Notes: generated from the letters alone by a model not told the origin. Numbered from the stretch's first letter, positions 34,239 to 45,870 are shown. The stretch: 64,000 bases of DNA from Macrothele yani (GCA_039090855.1 CM076996.1:49070469-49134468); one strand, 5' to 3'. Numbers and translations: made by a program.

Positions 34239-34397
34239 TAACGAAGTAAATTTCTCCGTCATTTTTGTCCACGTCGGGGTTCGAACCCGGATCCCCTCAT
34301 TCCGGAATAAGTCACTCTAAAAATTGAGCTACGCGAACGTTTGTTCTGACTGCTATCTGCCTTTATGTCGTGTGCGTCCTGCTGGCAGGCACGTCAC
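34239..34397 (-). mobile_element. tRNA-type SINE, copy 4 (leader end truncated)
   Basis: The tRNA-like body is 34267-34338. The tail is intact, but the far end of the leader (about 17 nt) is missing. It is inserted between the two zinc-knuckle segments of the BEL/Pao gag. Confidence 0.75.
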
Positions 34398-35205
34398 ACT
34401 ATATTTTAACTGCTTGGCTAATAGTTCTTAATCAGTGAGAACGTGCAACTCAAGGCACACGTGCGCGCTCTGTGGTAAAAAGGCACCATACCTTAATTCA
34501 TGTACCCAGAAAGAGGTCAAGTGCAGCCAATGGGGCTCTATGTGTTCTAAGAATGACTCCTCTCCTCCTGTTGCGAAAAGAGAGATGAATTTTGTTGATA
34601 GTTCAAAGTTGAACGCAGAGGCGAAATGTTTTGATTTCGATAGAAATAATGAGCGTGTATTTGCTGGAGCATCTGTCACTGGGAAGCGATCCAATTCCAA
34701 ACTGGTATTATTGTCAACGGCAATATTTTATATCAGAGATTGTTTTGGAAACTTTCATCCGTGCAGAGCTTTATTGGATGGAGGCAATCAGGCTTTCTTC
34801 GTAACGAAGGATTTGGAGTGCGTGTTAAACATAAAAAGAAAAGGAATTAATATTTTTGTTAACTGTTTAAGTGGGTCATCGTTAAATATAAATTCTGAAA
34901 TTACAGCGACTATTACTAACACGAATGCTTACACAAGAAGATCATTACACCTTCTAGTTGTTCCAAAAATAACGAAAATTGTTCCGGGAGTTTATTTTAG
35001 TTTTTCAAGTACAAGGCTCCCACAAAATATAAAACTGGCCGATCCTGAATTCAACAGACCAGGAAAAATTGATGTGCTGCTGGATTCGGAATGTTTTTAC
35101 GAGCTCTTGAGACAGGGTCAAGTATGTTTGCCAAACTCAAAGCTAATTTTGCAAAATTCAGTGTTTGGCTATGTTGCAGGTGGTAATATTGACAATATTT
35201 ATTAA
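34398..35205 (+). pseudogene. BEL/Pao gag end and retropepsin-like protease
   Basis: An open 256-codon frame starts at 34435; the text begins upstream (FNCLANSS). HTCALCGKKAPYLNSCTQKE looks like the second zinc segment. FHPCRALLDGGNQAFFV is the protease active site (usual D-S/T-G, here DGG). Later motifs LVVPKITKIVPG, LADPEFNRPGKIDVLLDSE and LQNSVFGYVAGG fit the DUF1758-type protease of Pao elements. It lacks stops but the active-site change makes activity doubtful. Confidence 0.85.
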
Positions 35206-36603
35206 GGAAAGCAGTAGTCTTCACTGTGGGCTAATCTGTGGAACGGAAGATTTGAGTTCAGAGATGAAAAAAGTTTGGGAAATTGAAAACACGTACATGC
35301 AGAGTAATGGGCAATCAAGAGTGAAGAAGAAATAATTTGTCAAGAGCATTTTTTGCGAACACACACTAGAGATGAAACTGGTAGATATACGTTACAAATG
35401 CCCTTGAAAGAGGATCCTGCTTGCATAGGTGAATCTAAACATCTAAACATCTAAACAAGCAGCTGTTCGAAGATTAAATTCCCTGTGTAATCGTCTGACG
35501 AGGGAGCCTGAATTTTGTTCTTTTTACCAGGATTTCATGTATGAATATAAGAGCTTAGGGCATGTGGTAGAAGTGAAGGAAAAGCTGACCCTGAGACTAC
35601 GTATTATTTGCCACATCACGGGATCTTTTGCTCAGAGAAGAATGTTACGAAACTGAGGGTGGTGTTTGATACATCGGCATCGACTTTGACTGGAATGTTT
35701 TTGAATTCCTTACAGTACAACGAAGGTGTTATTCAGTAGGACTTGTTCTCAATTACGATCAGATTTCGAAAGCATCGCATTACCTTTATTGCAGATATTC
35801 AGAGCATTTACAGAATGATTCTGGTGGATCCAATTCAAAGAGATTTGCAGCGAATTGTTTGGAAGGAAAGTGTTGATGATCCAGTAAATATTTACAGACT
35901 TTGCACATTCACCTACGGAACTGCAAATACTCCATACCTTGCTACGAGAACACTAAAACAACTGGCTTTAGATGAAAAGAAAACCTTACCCTTGACTTAC
36001 TCTGTCTGTTGTTCAGACACACTTCTATGTGGATGATGTGGTTACGGGTTGCCCAGATGTGAAAACGGCCGGAGAGCTTCAAAGTCAGTTGATACTTTTA
36101 CTTGAGCGTGGTGGAATGAGACTTCATAAGTGGTGTGCAAATAGCTCTGAACTTTTGTGCAATACTTTGGAAGGATCCCAGGATTATTCACTTACAGCTT
36201 CGAATGAAACGAAGACTCTGGGGATTTTGTGGAAACATCAAAGTGATTGCTTTTCGTTTAAGGTGAAGATGGGACAACAGAATTTTTGCACTAAACGTAC
36301 AGTACTTTCTGACACTGCCAGAATTTTCGACCCACTGATATTAATTGGTCCTATTATTGCCAGGGCCAAGATATTTATGCAACGGCTTTGGCTTTTGCAA
36401 ATCAACTGGAATAATCCACTTCCAAACAAAGAAGCTCAAGAATGGCAGAAATTTCTAGTTTCTCTGAAAACCATTAACGATGTCAACATCAAAAGATGTT
36501 TTATTCGACAATACGGTACAAGTGGAAATTTATGGCTTTGCAGACGCCTCTGGATGTGGATATGGGGCCGTAATATATACAAAGTCCATTTCAAGTACGG
36601 GTG
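35206..36603 (+). pseudogene. BEL/Pao reverse transcriptase and RNase H region
   Basis: Broken frames in order: KLRVVFDTSASTLTGMFLNS, then ITFIADIQSIYRMILVDPIQ, then FTYGTANTPYLATRTLKQLA, HFYVDDVVTGCPDV (the YVDD catalytic site), LHKWCANSSELLC, KRTVLSDTARIFDPLILIGP and IIARAKIFMQRLWLL. This is the classic Pao order and wording. One frame change lies near 36020 and there are stops upstream. Confidence 0.9.
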
Positions 36604-36915
36604 AAACCGCAGTACATTTGTTGTGCAGTAAATCAAGAGTTGCCCCCAATTAAACAAAAACATCCAGCTATCTTGCCTAGTAAACATAAATTTACTAGAA
36701 TGATTACTGAACATTTTCATAAAAAATATTTACATGTAGGCCCTCAGTTTGTATTGTGTCATATAAGACAAACGTTTTGGCCGATTAGTGGTAGAACGCT
36801 ATGCAGAAGGGTAGTTCATGAATGTATTATATGTTTCAAGAGTAAACCTTTCCCAGCTGAGTAACTCACGGGTAATCTACCACAAGAGCGAGTTACTCAG
36901 ACATTCCTGTTAAAC
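36604..36915 (+). pseudogene. BEL/Pao integrase zinc-binding region
   Basis: Reads HPAILPSKHKFTRMITEHFH, then LHVGPQFVLCHIRQTFWPIS and VHECIICFKSKPF, an H2C2 integrase zinc finger. After a stop it continues LTGNLPQERVTQTF, the usual lead into the integrase core, and then the similarity ends. Confidence 0.85.
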
Positions 36916-37400
36916 GGTGCAATGTAGAGGTGCTACCGAATCGGGCGTAACTGTGCGTGGGTCCCCTCCACCAAAGAGAAGTCGTTCAATTTCGTTGGCC
37001 GCGGCACCAGGTGTGAATCTCAGGTGCACCGCTGCTCCCCAAGATTCACGCCAGAAAAGAAACTGATATTGGGAAGGATAGCCCAAAGTAAAAAAACTGA
37101 TAATGGGAAGAATAGCCCGAAGTAAGAAACTGATAATGGGAAGAATAGCCCGAAGTAAGAAATTGATAATGGGAAGAATAGCCCGAAGGGCTCCTTACTT
37201 TGGTGGCATTTGGGAGGCGGGCGTTAAATCATTTTAATACCATCTGAAACGTGTTATGGGAATGATCTTGAATTCTCGCCCTATAACTCCCTTGTCCTCC
37301 TCGGATGGAGATGATTTCCACGCGTAGACCCCTTGTCATTTTTTAATAGGGAAACCAATGAATGCAGTTGGGGAACCAAAGTTAACTAATCAAAGGGATA
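36916..37400. other. foreign sequence replacing the integrase core
   Basis: Unrelated to BEL/Pao. It contains gtgggtcccctccacc and ggccgcggcacc text, then a tandem repeat at 37058-37188. The normal integrase catalytic core (D, D, E) is absent. Origin unknown. Confidence 0.5.
37058..37188. repeat. 33-bp minisatellite, four units
   Basis: Units built on gataatgggaagaatagccc with a spacing near 33 bp; the first unit is more diverged. Confidence 0.9.
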
Positions 37401-37700
37401 ATAGATTTAGCAGATAGCAGAGAACAACAAAGGTAGTACAATCCATATGGAAAAGGTGGAAAAAAGATTATTTGAACAACCTACAACAACGTTAGAAGTG
37501 GATGTTCGAAACGGATAATGTGGAAATAGGAACAGTAATTCTTGTGAAGAAAGACCATTTATAAGCTTGCAAATGTTTATTGGGGAGAATCACTGAGTTG
37601 TTTCCAGGTGTGGACGGTAAGGTAAGGGTAGTCAGCGTCCGGATATCAAATGGTGTGCACAAGAGATCCATTTCCAAAATTTGTATTCTTCCTTTAATTA
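37400..37700 (+). pseudogene. BEL/Pao C-terminal domain (DUF5641-like)
   Basis: Reads IWKRWKKDYLNNLQQR, stop, KWMFETDNVEIGTVILVKKD, stop, LLGRITELFPGVDGKVRVVS and VRISNGVHKRSISK. It matches the domain that follows the integrase in Pao elements (LGRIxxxxPGxDGxVRVxxVR). Two stops. Confidence 0.85.
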
Positions 37701-37814
37701 ATTAGAGAAACTACATTCTAGTGTTTATCGTGAATCAAGTTTGTATTGTTGTTATTAATTTTGATTTAACCATAATTGAATGTTTTTCGGAAAACATTGC
37801 AATGCCGGGCGGAA

Positions 37815-38054
37815 TGTTAAAGCTGCACTGCGGATTTTGAAACGACCCTCAAGGCGACGTTACGAGCGTTAATTTGTGCTTATCAGTCAGTGTCAGTGCT
37901 GTGCTTATAAGTCAGTGTGTGTTGTGTGTGTATCTCATGGAGACCAGAGTATTCGAATGTAATTTCATCAGTGTAATTTATAAAAAAATTCTATAGTCGA
38001 TTTAAGTGTGAGTGTTGACCTAAGTGACTAACTATTCATTTGCGTCATTTTACA
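37815..38054 (+). repeat. BEL/Pao 3' LTR
   Basis: 240 bp, TGTTAAAGCTG...TTTTACA. It is shorter than the 5' LTR through small deletions, and the visible divergence indicates an old insertion. Confidence 0.9.
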
Positions 38055-38108
38055 TACGTAATCGGAATTTTTAACGTTCACAGAAGAATTTAACTAGGGA
38101 TTTTTGTA
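38055..38108 (-). pseudogene. Penelope-like element, piece 2
   Basis: 54 bp on the minus strand reading QKSLVKFFCER and, after a frame change, VNVKNSDYV. The text joins RPIV of the piece ending at 39665 to VIKSTKEFV at 32701. It is bounded by the TA of the Tc1 at 38109-39664 and by TACGT of the BEL element. Confidence 0.65.
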
Positions 38109-39664
38109 ATGCACTGGTGTGCAAAAATTAAGGACGAAGAGGAGAAATGAGCAAAACAGCGGAATGAGCAGCCAGAACGGACCGAAAGACCACTCAGGAG
38201 ATAGACTAGGGTCCGGTACGGTAGATCATGCGCATATATGCAGCATGGCGTAGGAGGGGGTGTCGGTCGGAAGGGTATAAAGCACACGCGCAGTGAACGC
38301 TCATTCGGTGAAAGCTGTTGCACGGTGTACATCGGTTTGAACAACGTCGAGTTGCTGCCACCGTGTATTATGGCCAACAGCCAATCCAGTAGACGACATC
38401 TGGATGACTTTACCCGAGGTCGCGTCATTGGGAAGTTGAAAGGAGGTCGAAGTGTGACTAGTGTGGCTGAGGAGTTCGGGATCGCTTACAGCATCGTTTC
38501 ACGAGCTTGGAGAGCATTTCAAACGACAGGAACAGCTGTCCGAGAGTTTAGCAGTGGTCGTCCACGAGCAACCACGGCGGCGGACGACCGGTATATTGTC
38601 CTACAGGCGAGAAGAGACAGGCGGCAGACAGTGGGAGAAATAGCAAAGCACATGCAACAGACAAATGGACGTCCGTTATCGCATTTTACCGTGGCCAGAA
38701 GGCTGCACAAAGGTGGTCTATTTGCACGACGACCCGTACGGTGTGTGCCATTAACGCCTACTCATCGGAGACGGCGGTTTCTGTGGTGCCAGGAACACAA
38801 GAACTGGACACGTCAGCAATGGGGTCGAGTTATCTTTGCGGATGAGAGCCGATTTAGTCTGACGAGCTATTCTGGACGTATACACATCTGTAGAGAACAG
38901 GGAACACGCAATCACACCTCCAACATCATCGAAAGGGACCGGTTTAGAGGTGGCGGAGTTCTCGTTTGGGGCGGTGTCATGCTTGGTAGCCGTACCGACC
39001 TGCACATCTTCCAAGGAGGTTCAGTCACTGGTGTCCGCTAATGTACCGAGGTTCTCCTGCCTCACGTGCGTCTGTTTAGATGTGCTGTGGGTCCTGAGTT
39101 CCTCTTCATGAACGACGACGCTACACCTCATCGTACAGTGGCTGTCGCAGAGCTGTTGGAGAGTGAAGATATTCAACGCATGGATTGGCCCGCAAAGTCC
39201 CCGGACCGAAATCCAATCGAACACGTGTGGGACCTTCTCAGGAGACGCTTGGCATCACGTCACCAGCCGCCAGCAACGATTCCGCAGCTGTGATTGGCGC
39301 TACAAAGGGAATGGGCCGCGATGTCTCAACAGCTCCTTGACAACCTCGTCCTCAGCATGGACATACGTTGTAAATCCTGCAACGCAGTCATTGGTGATCA
39401 TATCCCCTACTAAAGACTGGTTTTTTCTTGGCAGCCGCCTGTCACATGGACGTTTCTGTCTTCTGTCCAGTTGTGCTCGAAGTTACTTTTTCAATAAAGT
39501 GCCTTTGTATCCTTTGGATTCCTTGTTTGGACAGTTTTGCTCACTTGTCCCAAATTCTTACATGTTGGGGATCTTATGGTATGATTTGAGTTGCTGGGGA
39601 GCACTTCTGTCGACATTATATGAGAAAAACCGTCTCGTCCTTAATTTTTGCACGCCAATTTTGC
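38109..39664 (+). mobile_element. Tc1-like element (family C)
   Basis: 1,556 bp between TA dinucleotides (38107-38108 and 39665-39666). Both ends share TGCAAAAATTAAGGACGA just inside, preceded by 8-9 bp that are less conserved. It is inserted in the PLE. Confidence 0.85.
38370..39413 (+). pseudogene. Tc1-like transposase (family C), single frame with two stops
   Basis: Starts MANSQSSRRHLDDFTRG at 38370; the upstream 44 codons of the open frame are UTR. It is one frame of about 347 codons, ending CKSCNAVIGDHIPY. It has a helix-turn-helix region, a GRPRATTAADDR linker, VIFADESRFSLTS (Asp 1), FLFMNDDATPHRT (Asp 2 kept, neighbours changed) and SPDRNPIEHVWD (Glu). Stops are TAA at 39039-39041 and TGA at 39291-39293. 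Apart from these two stops it is intact, so it is among the younger elements. Confidence 0.92.
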
Positions 39665-40060
39665 TACTATAGGTCTAAGGGTAGATCCATGTTTATGATT
39701 CTTTAGTCGTCCAAAAAATGATGGAATTGTAGGTCCCGGTTTGAGCTTCGCTGACATTCTAATATTTTCCGGTAGATCTTTGTCCCTGGCCAAAGCTTGA
39801 ACTTTCCGTATTATGCTGTTTAAAGGAATCGTCGACTGCAGATTTGAGTCTGATTGATCAGCAAATTCCTTAAATTTTCTGATATAATCAGACCTGTTCA
39901 TAATGGCAATCTGATTCGACTTGTCGGTTAGGGTAATCGATATCCTAGAGTCACTGCTTTGGTTCTCTAAAACTTTCTTAATCTGCCTGTCCCTTTACTT
40001 AATGTTCCTTTTTTGAATATTCCTCCTTTTAAAATTCATTACACTGCTTCTTAAGGTATT
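39665..40060 (-). pseudogene. Penelope-like element, piece 1: N-terminal RT region
   Basis: The minus frame reads SRISITLTDKSNQIAIMNRS, then DYIRKFKEF and PTIPSFFGRLKNHKHG, then STLRPIV. This fits the DKGNxxVxMDRxDY and PxFYGxPKxHK...LRPIVS blocks of PLE reverse transcriptases. The upstream boundary is indistinct. Confidence 0.8.
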
Positions 40061-40730
40061 CATGCAAGTATTCATACATCTGAAGGTATTCATTTGTATA
40101 CCATGAGTAAAAACATTATTTTAAGTACAATTTATAAGAATATTAAAACGTATATCATATTCATACGTGTTAGAAGCAATTTATCAAGTGAAAAACAAAA
40201 TTCAACACATAATTAATGTATTTATTTATTTTGTGTTAATTAATGACCTTATTGGAAACAAGATATCTGATTTTCAAATCATCAGAAAACAAAAATGTTA
40301 GTGGCAAATAAGAACTCCTTTATATCTCTAGGGATTGTACTAGAATCATAGGGTTCATATGTATGATTGGTTGTTCACAGTAATATATACTGATTTCATT
40401 GTCCCGTTCCGCCAATCTGTCTTGGCTCCACGGGACTTGTTGAGCACCTTGGATGTTATTTTGAAATGTTGCGACAATTATCCTGCCTTGAGACGCGGTT
40501 CGGACCCTGGCCACCCCAATGGCCCAGAGCCCAGCCCGTGGTGACGTGCTGGCAGGCGACCTAGAATACCTTGTCTGGGTTCCCGCTCTGTCTGGCGGGA
40601 TAGGTCGTTTCTTACTTTCTCGCTGACTGGAAGATTCCTTGCCCTCGAACTTTTTTGGGGAATAATTTCCCTTTATTTTCTTTTTCAAACACCTACACAC
40701 ATGTATACACTGTCCTCATGCTTAGGACTT
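40061..40730. other. stretch between PLE and LINE, no gene supported
   Basis: The first 250 bp are AT-rich. About 40330-40720 holds a minus-strand open frame of 126 codons, probably 3' UTR of the adjacent LINE. No poly-A or target duplication could be fixed. Confidence 0.35.
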
Positions 40731-41045
40731 ACAACATCGAGAGATAGCAAAATTTATTTACAGAATATTTACATTGGTGGTTTCTTCGTCTGCTTTCCCA
40801 CAGACTTCTACCCTCATTCATCTTCCGATTCGCTTTCGGTGTGCACGTTCACCTCCTGCGTTTCGGTCCCCGTTTGATTGGGGAAGATGGTATGTTGCTG
40901 GAGGTTAGCCTTCAACCAAGGCTATTATCCCCCTCCCTGTTAACGGAAGATTGGATGAGCAGATCCAATCTTCGCGTTCTTTGCACACCTGGGATCAGTG
41001 TGTTTCTCCATTCGGCGAAGCCACTGCATTCAAGTACGCAGTGTT

Positions 41046-44000
41046 CTATGCTTGCCGTTCTCTTTCCACAGGGACAAGTGCAGTTCCTGATGGCAAATCT
41101 CTGCCTAGGTATTCAGGGCTGATGCCATGGCCACTGAGTACTTGATTCAGGAACTTATTTGTCTGTGCTCGTTTGGTCGAGACTTTCGGAAACACTCTGT
41201 GTGTCTTCCGCCCTGTCTCTCCCGTGTCCCATCTGACCTGCCATTCGGTCATGGTCCGACGTGCTAGTGCTGCGCGAATGCACCTTCGCGGCGTTCTGCA
41301 TTGCACGTCGACCGTCTCTTTCAGCGTGGCTGCCTTCGCCAGCTGATCTGCCCTTTCGTTTCCTAGGGTTCCGACATGGCTTCGTACCCAGTGGAAACTA
41401 ACTGCCCCATCTCCCTCTGCCCTCAAGAGGGTTTTGATCCTCTGGACGATGGGGTTTCTTCCCCTGAATCTACTCAGAGCCTGCAGTGCTGCCTCACTGT
41501 CCGAGTAGAGTTTTATTCTTTCGTCACTACGCCTGGGGAGTGCCCAGGTGAGTGCCATCTCTATCGCCAGAAGTTCAGCCTGAAAGACCGAAGCATTCTG
41601 CGATAATTTCACGCTTCCTGCAGTGGCTTCGTTCCCGTCCGAGAACGCACAGAAGCCTGCCCCACTTGTCCCTTCAACTTTGAGCCGTCCGTGAATAGCT
41701 CATGCCCAACTCCCGTGGGTTTCTCCTTGTCCCACGGTGGGCAAATTTCCTCGGCAGGGTGGATCTGCCAGTCCACACTTTCCATCTCCATGTCGGAGGC
41801 TCGATGCGGCGCACCGAGAAGGTAGGCGTCCTCGCCTGACCTTAGGCAGTGCATTGCTGCCTCCCTTTCCACTACTAGGTCTGCCGGCTCGCACCCCGCC
41901 AGCACTTGGAGTGCTAGGGTTGACGTTGTGCGAAAACAACCGGTTATCCCCAGTAGGGCCAACCTTTGGATTTGGTTTATCCCCGTCTTCATTCTGACTG
42001 TGGGGTTCCACCATGCCCCACTTGCATACGTCAGAATTCTTTCAATTCCTCTCTGATAGATGGCCTTCTTGGTTTTGCCCGTTAACCTCATGCCATTCAA
42101 TCTATTGAGAATCATCGTGCACCTTGTTCTAAGGTGCCTCAGGTGTGGCAGCCCTGATAGACTCTGATCCAGGACCACACCCAAGTATTTCATTTCACGC
42201 ACCGCCTTGATAGTGCACCCTTGGAATCTGCACTAGGGTGGTGTTTTCATTACTCCTCTCTTAGCTATTGCTAGCAGAGTGGTCTTCTCAGGAGCGAAGC
42301 ACAGTTTGCTTTCTCTGCTCCAATTTTCTAGCACATCCAAGGCCCTATGTGCTTCTCTTTCGATCACGTGTCTCCCTGAGGCGGAGACCACGAGAACGAA
42401 ATCGTCCGCATAGGCTTGAATCTCCACTGCGGGCCCCAGGTCTAGGTTCAGTGCTGAATCAGCAACTATATTCCACCAGAGCGGCCCGGAGTTGGATCCT
42501 TGCGGACACCCTCTATGGTACGAACGCGAGGATTGCCCATTCCCCGCTTCGAACTCGACTCTTCTATCAGACAGGTAGCTGCTGATCAGTTTGAACAGGT
42601 TCCTTGGACAGCCAAGTTCTTTGTCTGGTTAAAACCATTGGCCACCAGACACTGTTGAATGCCCCCTCACGTCTAGTGAGATGAAGCAGGTATGGAGCCC
42701 CTCCGCTTTGTTCCTCTCTGCCCTCTCTCGGAGGCTGCGAATTGCCTGCGTTGCGCAACGCCCCGGAAGGAAACCAAATTGGTTCCTGTTTAGCTTTCCC
42801 CTGCTCCATGAGGAAGCTAAGCGCTCTGTTCGTTATGAGCTTGTCCAGCACCTTGCTCCACGCCGAGAGGAGGCAGATGGGCCTATAGGCTGCGGGGTCA
42901 TTTTTGTTCTTTCCGGTCTTGTTGAAAAGAACTAGCACCGCTGATTTCCACAAGTCTGGGAAGATTCCCCTCCCGAGGCATTCGTTTAGGAGCGCCACAA
43001 AATACCCGGGATTTGCATAGTAGATTTCTCTGACTATGCTGAGGTCGAACCCATCCTTGCCTGGTGCTTTGCCCGTATTTAGACTGGAGAGGGCATTCTC
43101 CACTTCGTCTCTCGTGAAGGGGGGTCCTCACCAGTGTCCGGCGGGATCCGACTTTCTTCCCTTATTTCTTTTTGTTGAGGGGAGTCCCCTTCTCCCTCGT
43201 CTCCTTGGAAGTGGTAATCCAAGAGACTTTCTACGGTACTATCAAGAGTCTTTGATAGGCTACCGTCTGCCCTTTCTACCGCTGCTAGTTTTAGCGGTTC
43301 GGTTATGGATCCCCTCGAGATCTTATAGGGGATCCCGAAAGGGTCAGCCGGAGTTTGAAACTCACACAGTTTTCTCCAGTAGGAGATTTTCGAGAGATTC
43401 AGTTCTCTCCTGTATGCTGAACGAGCCTTTTTATGCACTTCTGTGCACTCCTGTCTTGCGGAGTAGCTTTTGCTCTTTGCAGAGCTTTCCTACTCCGCCT
43501 AGCTCTCGCCCTAAGAGCTTTTAGTTTCTCCGACCACCAGGGGTGGGGGTCCTTGGCTCCCGCTTTTTATTTCCCCTACTACTCTCGCATAGCGTTGTTA
43601 TTTGACTGGTAAGTTCTTCAAAGAGGGAGTTGAGGTCCGACACTTCTGCGGCCTCTTCTTCCCTCCTACCTCCCAACAAGGTAGTTAACTTGGCTTTAAA
43701 AGCCCACCAGTCTAGATTCTTCATTAAGAATCTTTTGCGCTTGGGTCGGATGGGCTTTTCCGATCCCAAAACGAAAGATAGCGCTAGGTGGTCACTGCAG
43801 CTCTCGTCGTCCAGTACTTGCCAATCCTGGACAAGGCTGCGCTTTGAGACTCTGACGAGAGTCACGTCGATCCAAGAGGAGCCCTCGCCCCTTGGAAGGT
43901 CGGGGTGCTCTCTGGATCGTTCAAGAAACTCAGGTCTGCCGCGTTGGCAAAGTCCACTAGTAGCTGGCCGCGTTCGTCCTCGTTCTGATTGCCCCAGAGA

Positions 44001-44430
44001 GGACTCTTCGCGTTGAAGTCGCCTGCTATTATTATCTCATGACTGGGGAATTCCCTAATAGAGCCATTAGCTCATTCAGCGTTTCTCTCAAATTGCCTGC
44101 CGGAGAACTGTATACGTTCACCATTAAAAATTTCGCATCACCACATTCCACGCCGAGGGGCGACCACGTTCTCGGAGCATTTTATCTCGAGAACCGCTAG
44201 GGACGGGTCTTTCACGTCCGTGGCCACCCTGGGCTTTGCCACCCTAGGGTGGTAGATCCGGTAGGAGTTAGGGAAGCCCACCACTCTTCCCCCTGTTCGA
44301 ATGGTTCCTGCAGTAGCAGAATATGAGCTTTTTGCTCAGTGGCTGTCACCAGGGCCTGTGTTGTTGCTGCCCGTGCGTGGTGCAGATTGATTTGAAGCAC
44401 CTTGACGCCTCTCTTTGGTTTATTATCCAT
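41046..44430 (-). pseudogene. LINE ORF2: endonuclease, reverse transcriptase, RNase H
   Basis: Starts MDNKPKRGVKVLQINLHHAR at 44430, inside the last codons of ORF1. The endonuclease shows HILLLQEPF near its start and DDESCSDHLALSF (SDH motif) near 43800. RT motifs: NTGKAPGKDGFD, YRPICLLSAWSKVLDKL, and AYADDFVLVV at about 42400, with both catalytic Asp residues. RNase H: HELFTDGSKLKG, FQAELLAIEMAL, LYSDSEAAL and HWVRSHVGTLGNERADQLAK. Frameshifts separate these blocks. Confidence 0.88.
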
Positions 44431-45566
44431 AATGAGTGCGTTCTTTTAGCAGAGCCAGTTCTCTGACAAGGCTTGGGCATTCCTTGTCTAGGCTCGAGTG
44501 GCCTACATCCACTCGACGCCTGAATCTCTTGTTGTTTGCCAAGCAGTTAGTGCAGACCGGGCTATTGCTGCACTCCTGGCGCTTGTGCCCGGTTTCCCCC
44601 ACCGGGCACATCTATCCTGCTCTTCGGTGCACCTTGACCTAAAGTGCCCGAACCCGTTACACCTGTAGCAACGGACCTCCCTCAGATATTCCCTTACTGA
44701 GTGGACGGTCCATCCCACTTCGAGCTTGCCTCGCTTCATTACTTTTTGAAGGTCAGTGGGTCCGCCTCTGCTACCCAGTGGCGTTTCCCACCCTTCACCT
44801 TCAACGAGAACTTGAGCTGGAGGCTGCTCTCCTCCAACTCTGGGTTCTGTTCCGCGAGACATTGCTCGACCTCTTCCCTTGACAGGTTTCCGTCTATCCC
44901 GTAGACGATAAACCTTGATTCCTCTTAGCTGGCAATCTGGACCGAAGGTTCTCCTTCGTCACTGCATTGCTCTTTAGCTCAGAGTCCAATTTCTCTATTT
45001 CTTTGGCGGAGGAGCATTCCACCATTACTCCTCCCCCATTGACCTTTCTGACTCCCTTAACCCCAATCTGGAGTTTGGCGGGGCAAATCTGAGTTTGCAG
45101 AACCGCCTTTACGTCTTCCGACGAGGGAGAACCCTTGTCTGTTGCGGGGTAAACGAGAAGCACGTGCCTCTTCTCGACCCTCTTGGGTGCCACCTTCTTG
45201 GCTACCTCCTTCTTACCCGTTTTTTGCTTAGGGGCCGTATTCCCCTTGCCTGGCTTCGCTCGAGCCGCTTCGGCATATGTCTTTGGAGCCGCGCTAGCGT
45301 GCTCACTTCTTTCCTGGAGTCTCCCTTGGATGAGACTCATCTCTATCACTTGCTTGGTGCAAGCTGCTTGTAGCGAGTTCGCTACTTTCCTTATCTTGGT
45401 TCTGGTGTTAACCAGAACCTTGTTTGAAAGGATTCTCTAGAATCCTCTCCAACTCTTGGAAGAAGGAGTTGACTGCGCTTGCGAATTCCGACGGAATTTC
45501 TAAGTCGCAGTCTGCCTCAACGGGCTCACTTGGACCGGGGGTTGAAGCCCCCGCGTCCTCTGCCAT
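44423..45566 (-). pseudogene. LINE ORF1 (gag-like, CCHC zinc knuckles)
   Basis: Starts at ATG 45566 (MAEDAGASTPGPSEPVEADC). It has an acidic N terminus, a basic Ala/Lys-rich region (KTYAEAARAKPGKG), an RRM-like part (HVLLVYPATDKGSPSSEDVK), then knuckles CYRCNGFGHFRSRC and CPVGETGHKRQEC. At least two frame changes. It ends HYG-stop, overlapping the start of ORF2. It would bind the element's RNA. Confidence 0.8.
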
Positions 45567-45870
45567 CTCTCTACTCGGGTTGCTAACCGAGTGTAAGCCC
45601 TAGGACCTGTGTCCCTGGTCGGTCAGACTTAGAACGTTCGACAGTCAGGTGCTCAGCGGTACCCTGGGGTCCTTCCGCTGTAACCTGCACCTGACCCCGG
45701 TTGAGTGCGGGATTTGGCCTGATCCGTAGATCAGGGGGATCGGCACGACGACGACGTACCCGCTCGTATGTCAGAGTTGCGCACTTTGCTATGACCGCAG
45801 CCCGGACTTTGCCCCTTACAAGGACAGTTTTTCTAAGTCCGAACTGACTGCACCGAAACACTTTTTTTCA

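Larger units (their letters stand above)
32702..38054 (+). mobile_element. BEL/Pao LTR retrotransposon
   Basis: 5.35 kb with LTRs at 32702-32960 and 37815-38054, both starting TGTTAAA and ending in CA. The 5-bp target duplication TACGT (32697-32701 and 38055-38059) is the size expected for BEL/Pao. The order is gag, protease, RT, RNase H region, integrase zinc finger and C-terminal domain. The integrase core is missing and a SINE sits in gag. It is inserted in the PLE. Confidence 0.93.
40730..45870 (-). mobile_element. non-LTR retrotransposon of the I/R1 group with RNase H
   Basis: About 5.1 kb on the minus strand: 5' side near 45.9 kb, ORF1 (gag-like, zinc knuckles), ORF2 (endonuclease, RT, RNase H), 3' UTR near 40.7 kb. 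An RNase H domain after the RT argues for the I/LOA/Outcast side of the group, although the endonuclease wording is R1-like. The clade needs a tree. Several frameshifts make it inactive. Confidence 0.88.

Noticed and set aside
43036..43524. 162-codon plus-strand frame
   Set aside because: It is antisense to the RT domain of the minus-strand LINE.
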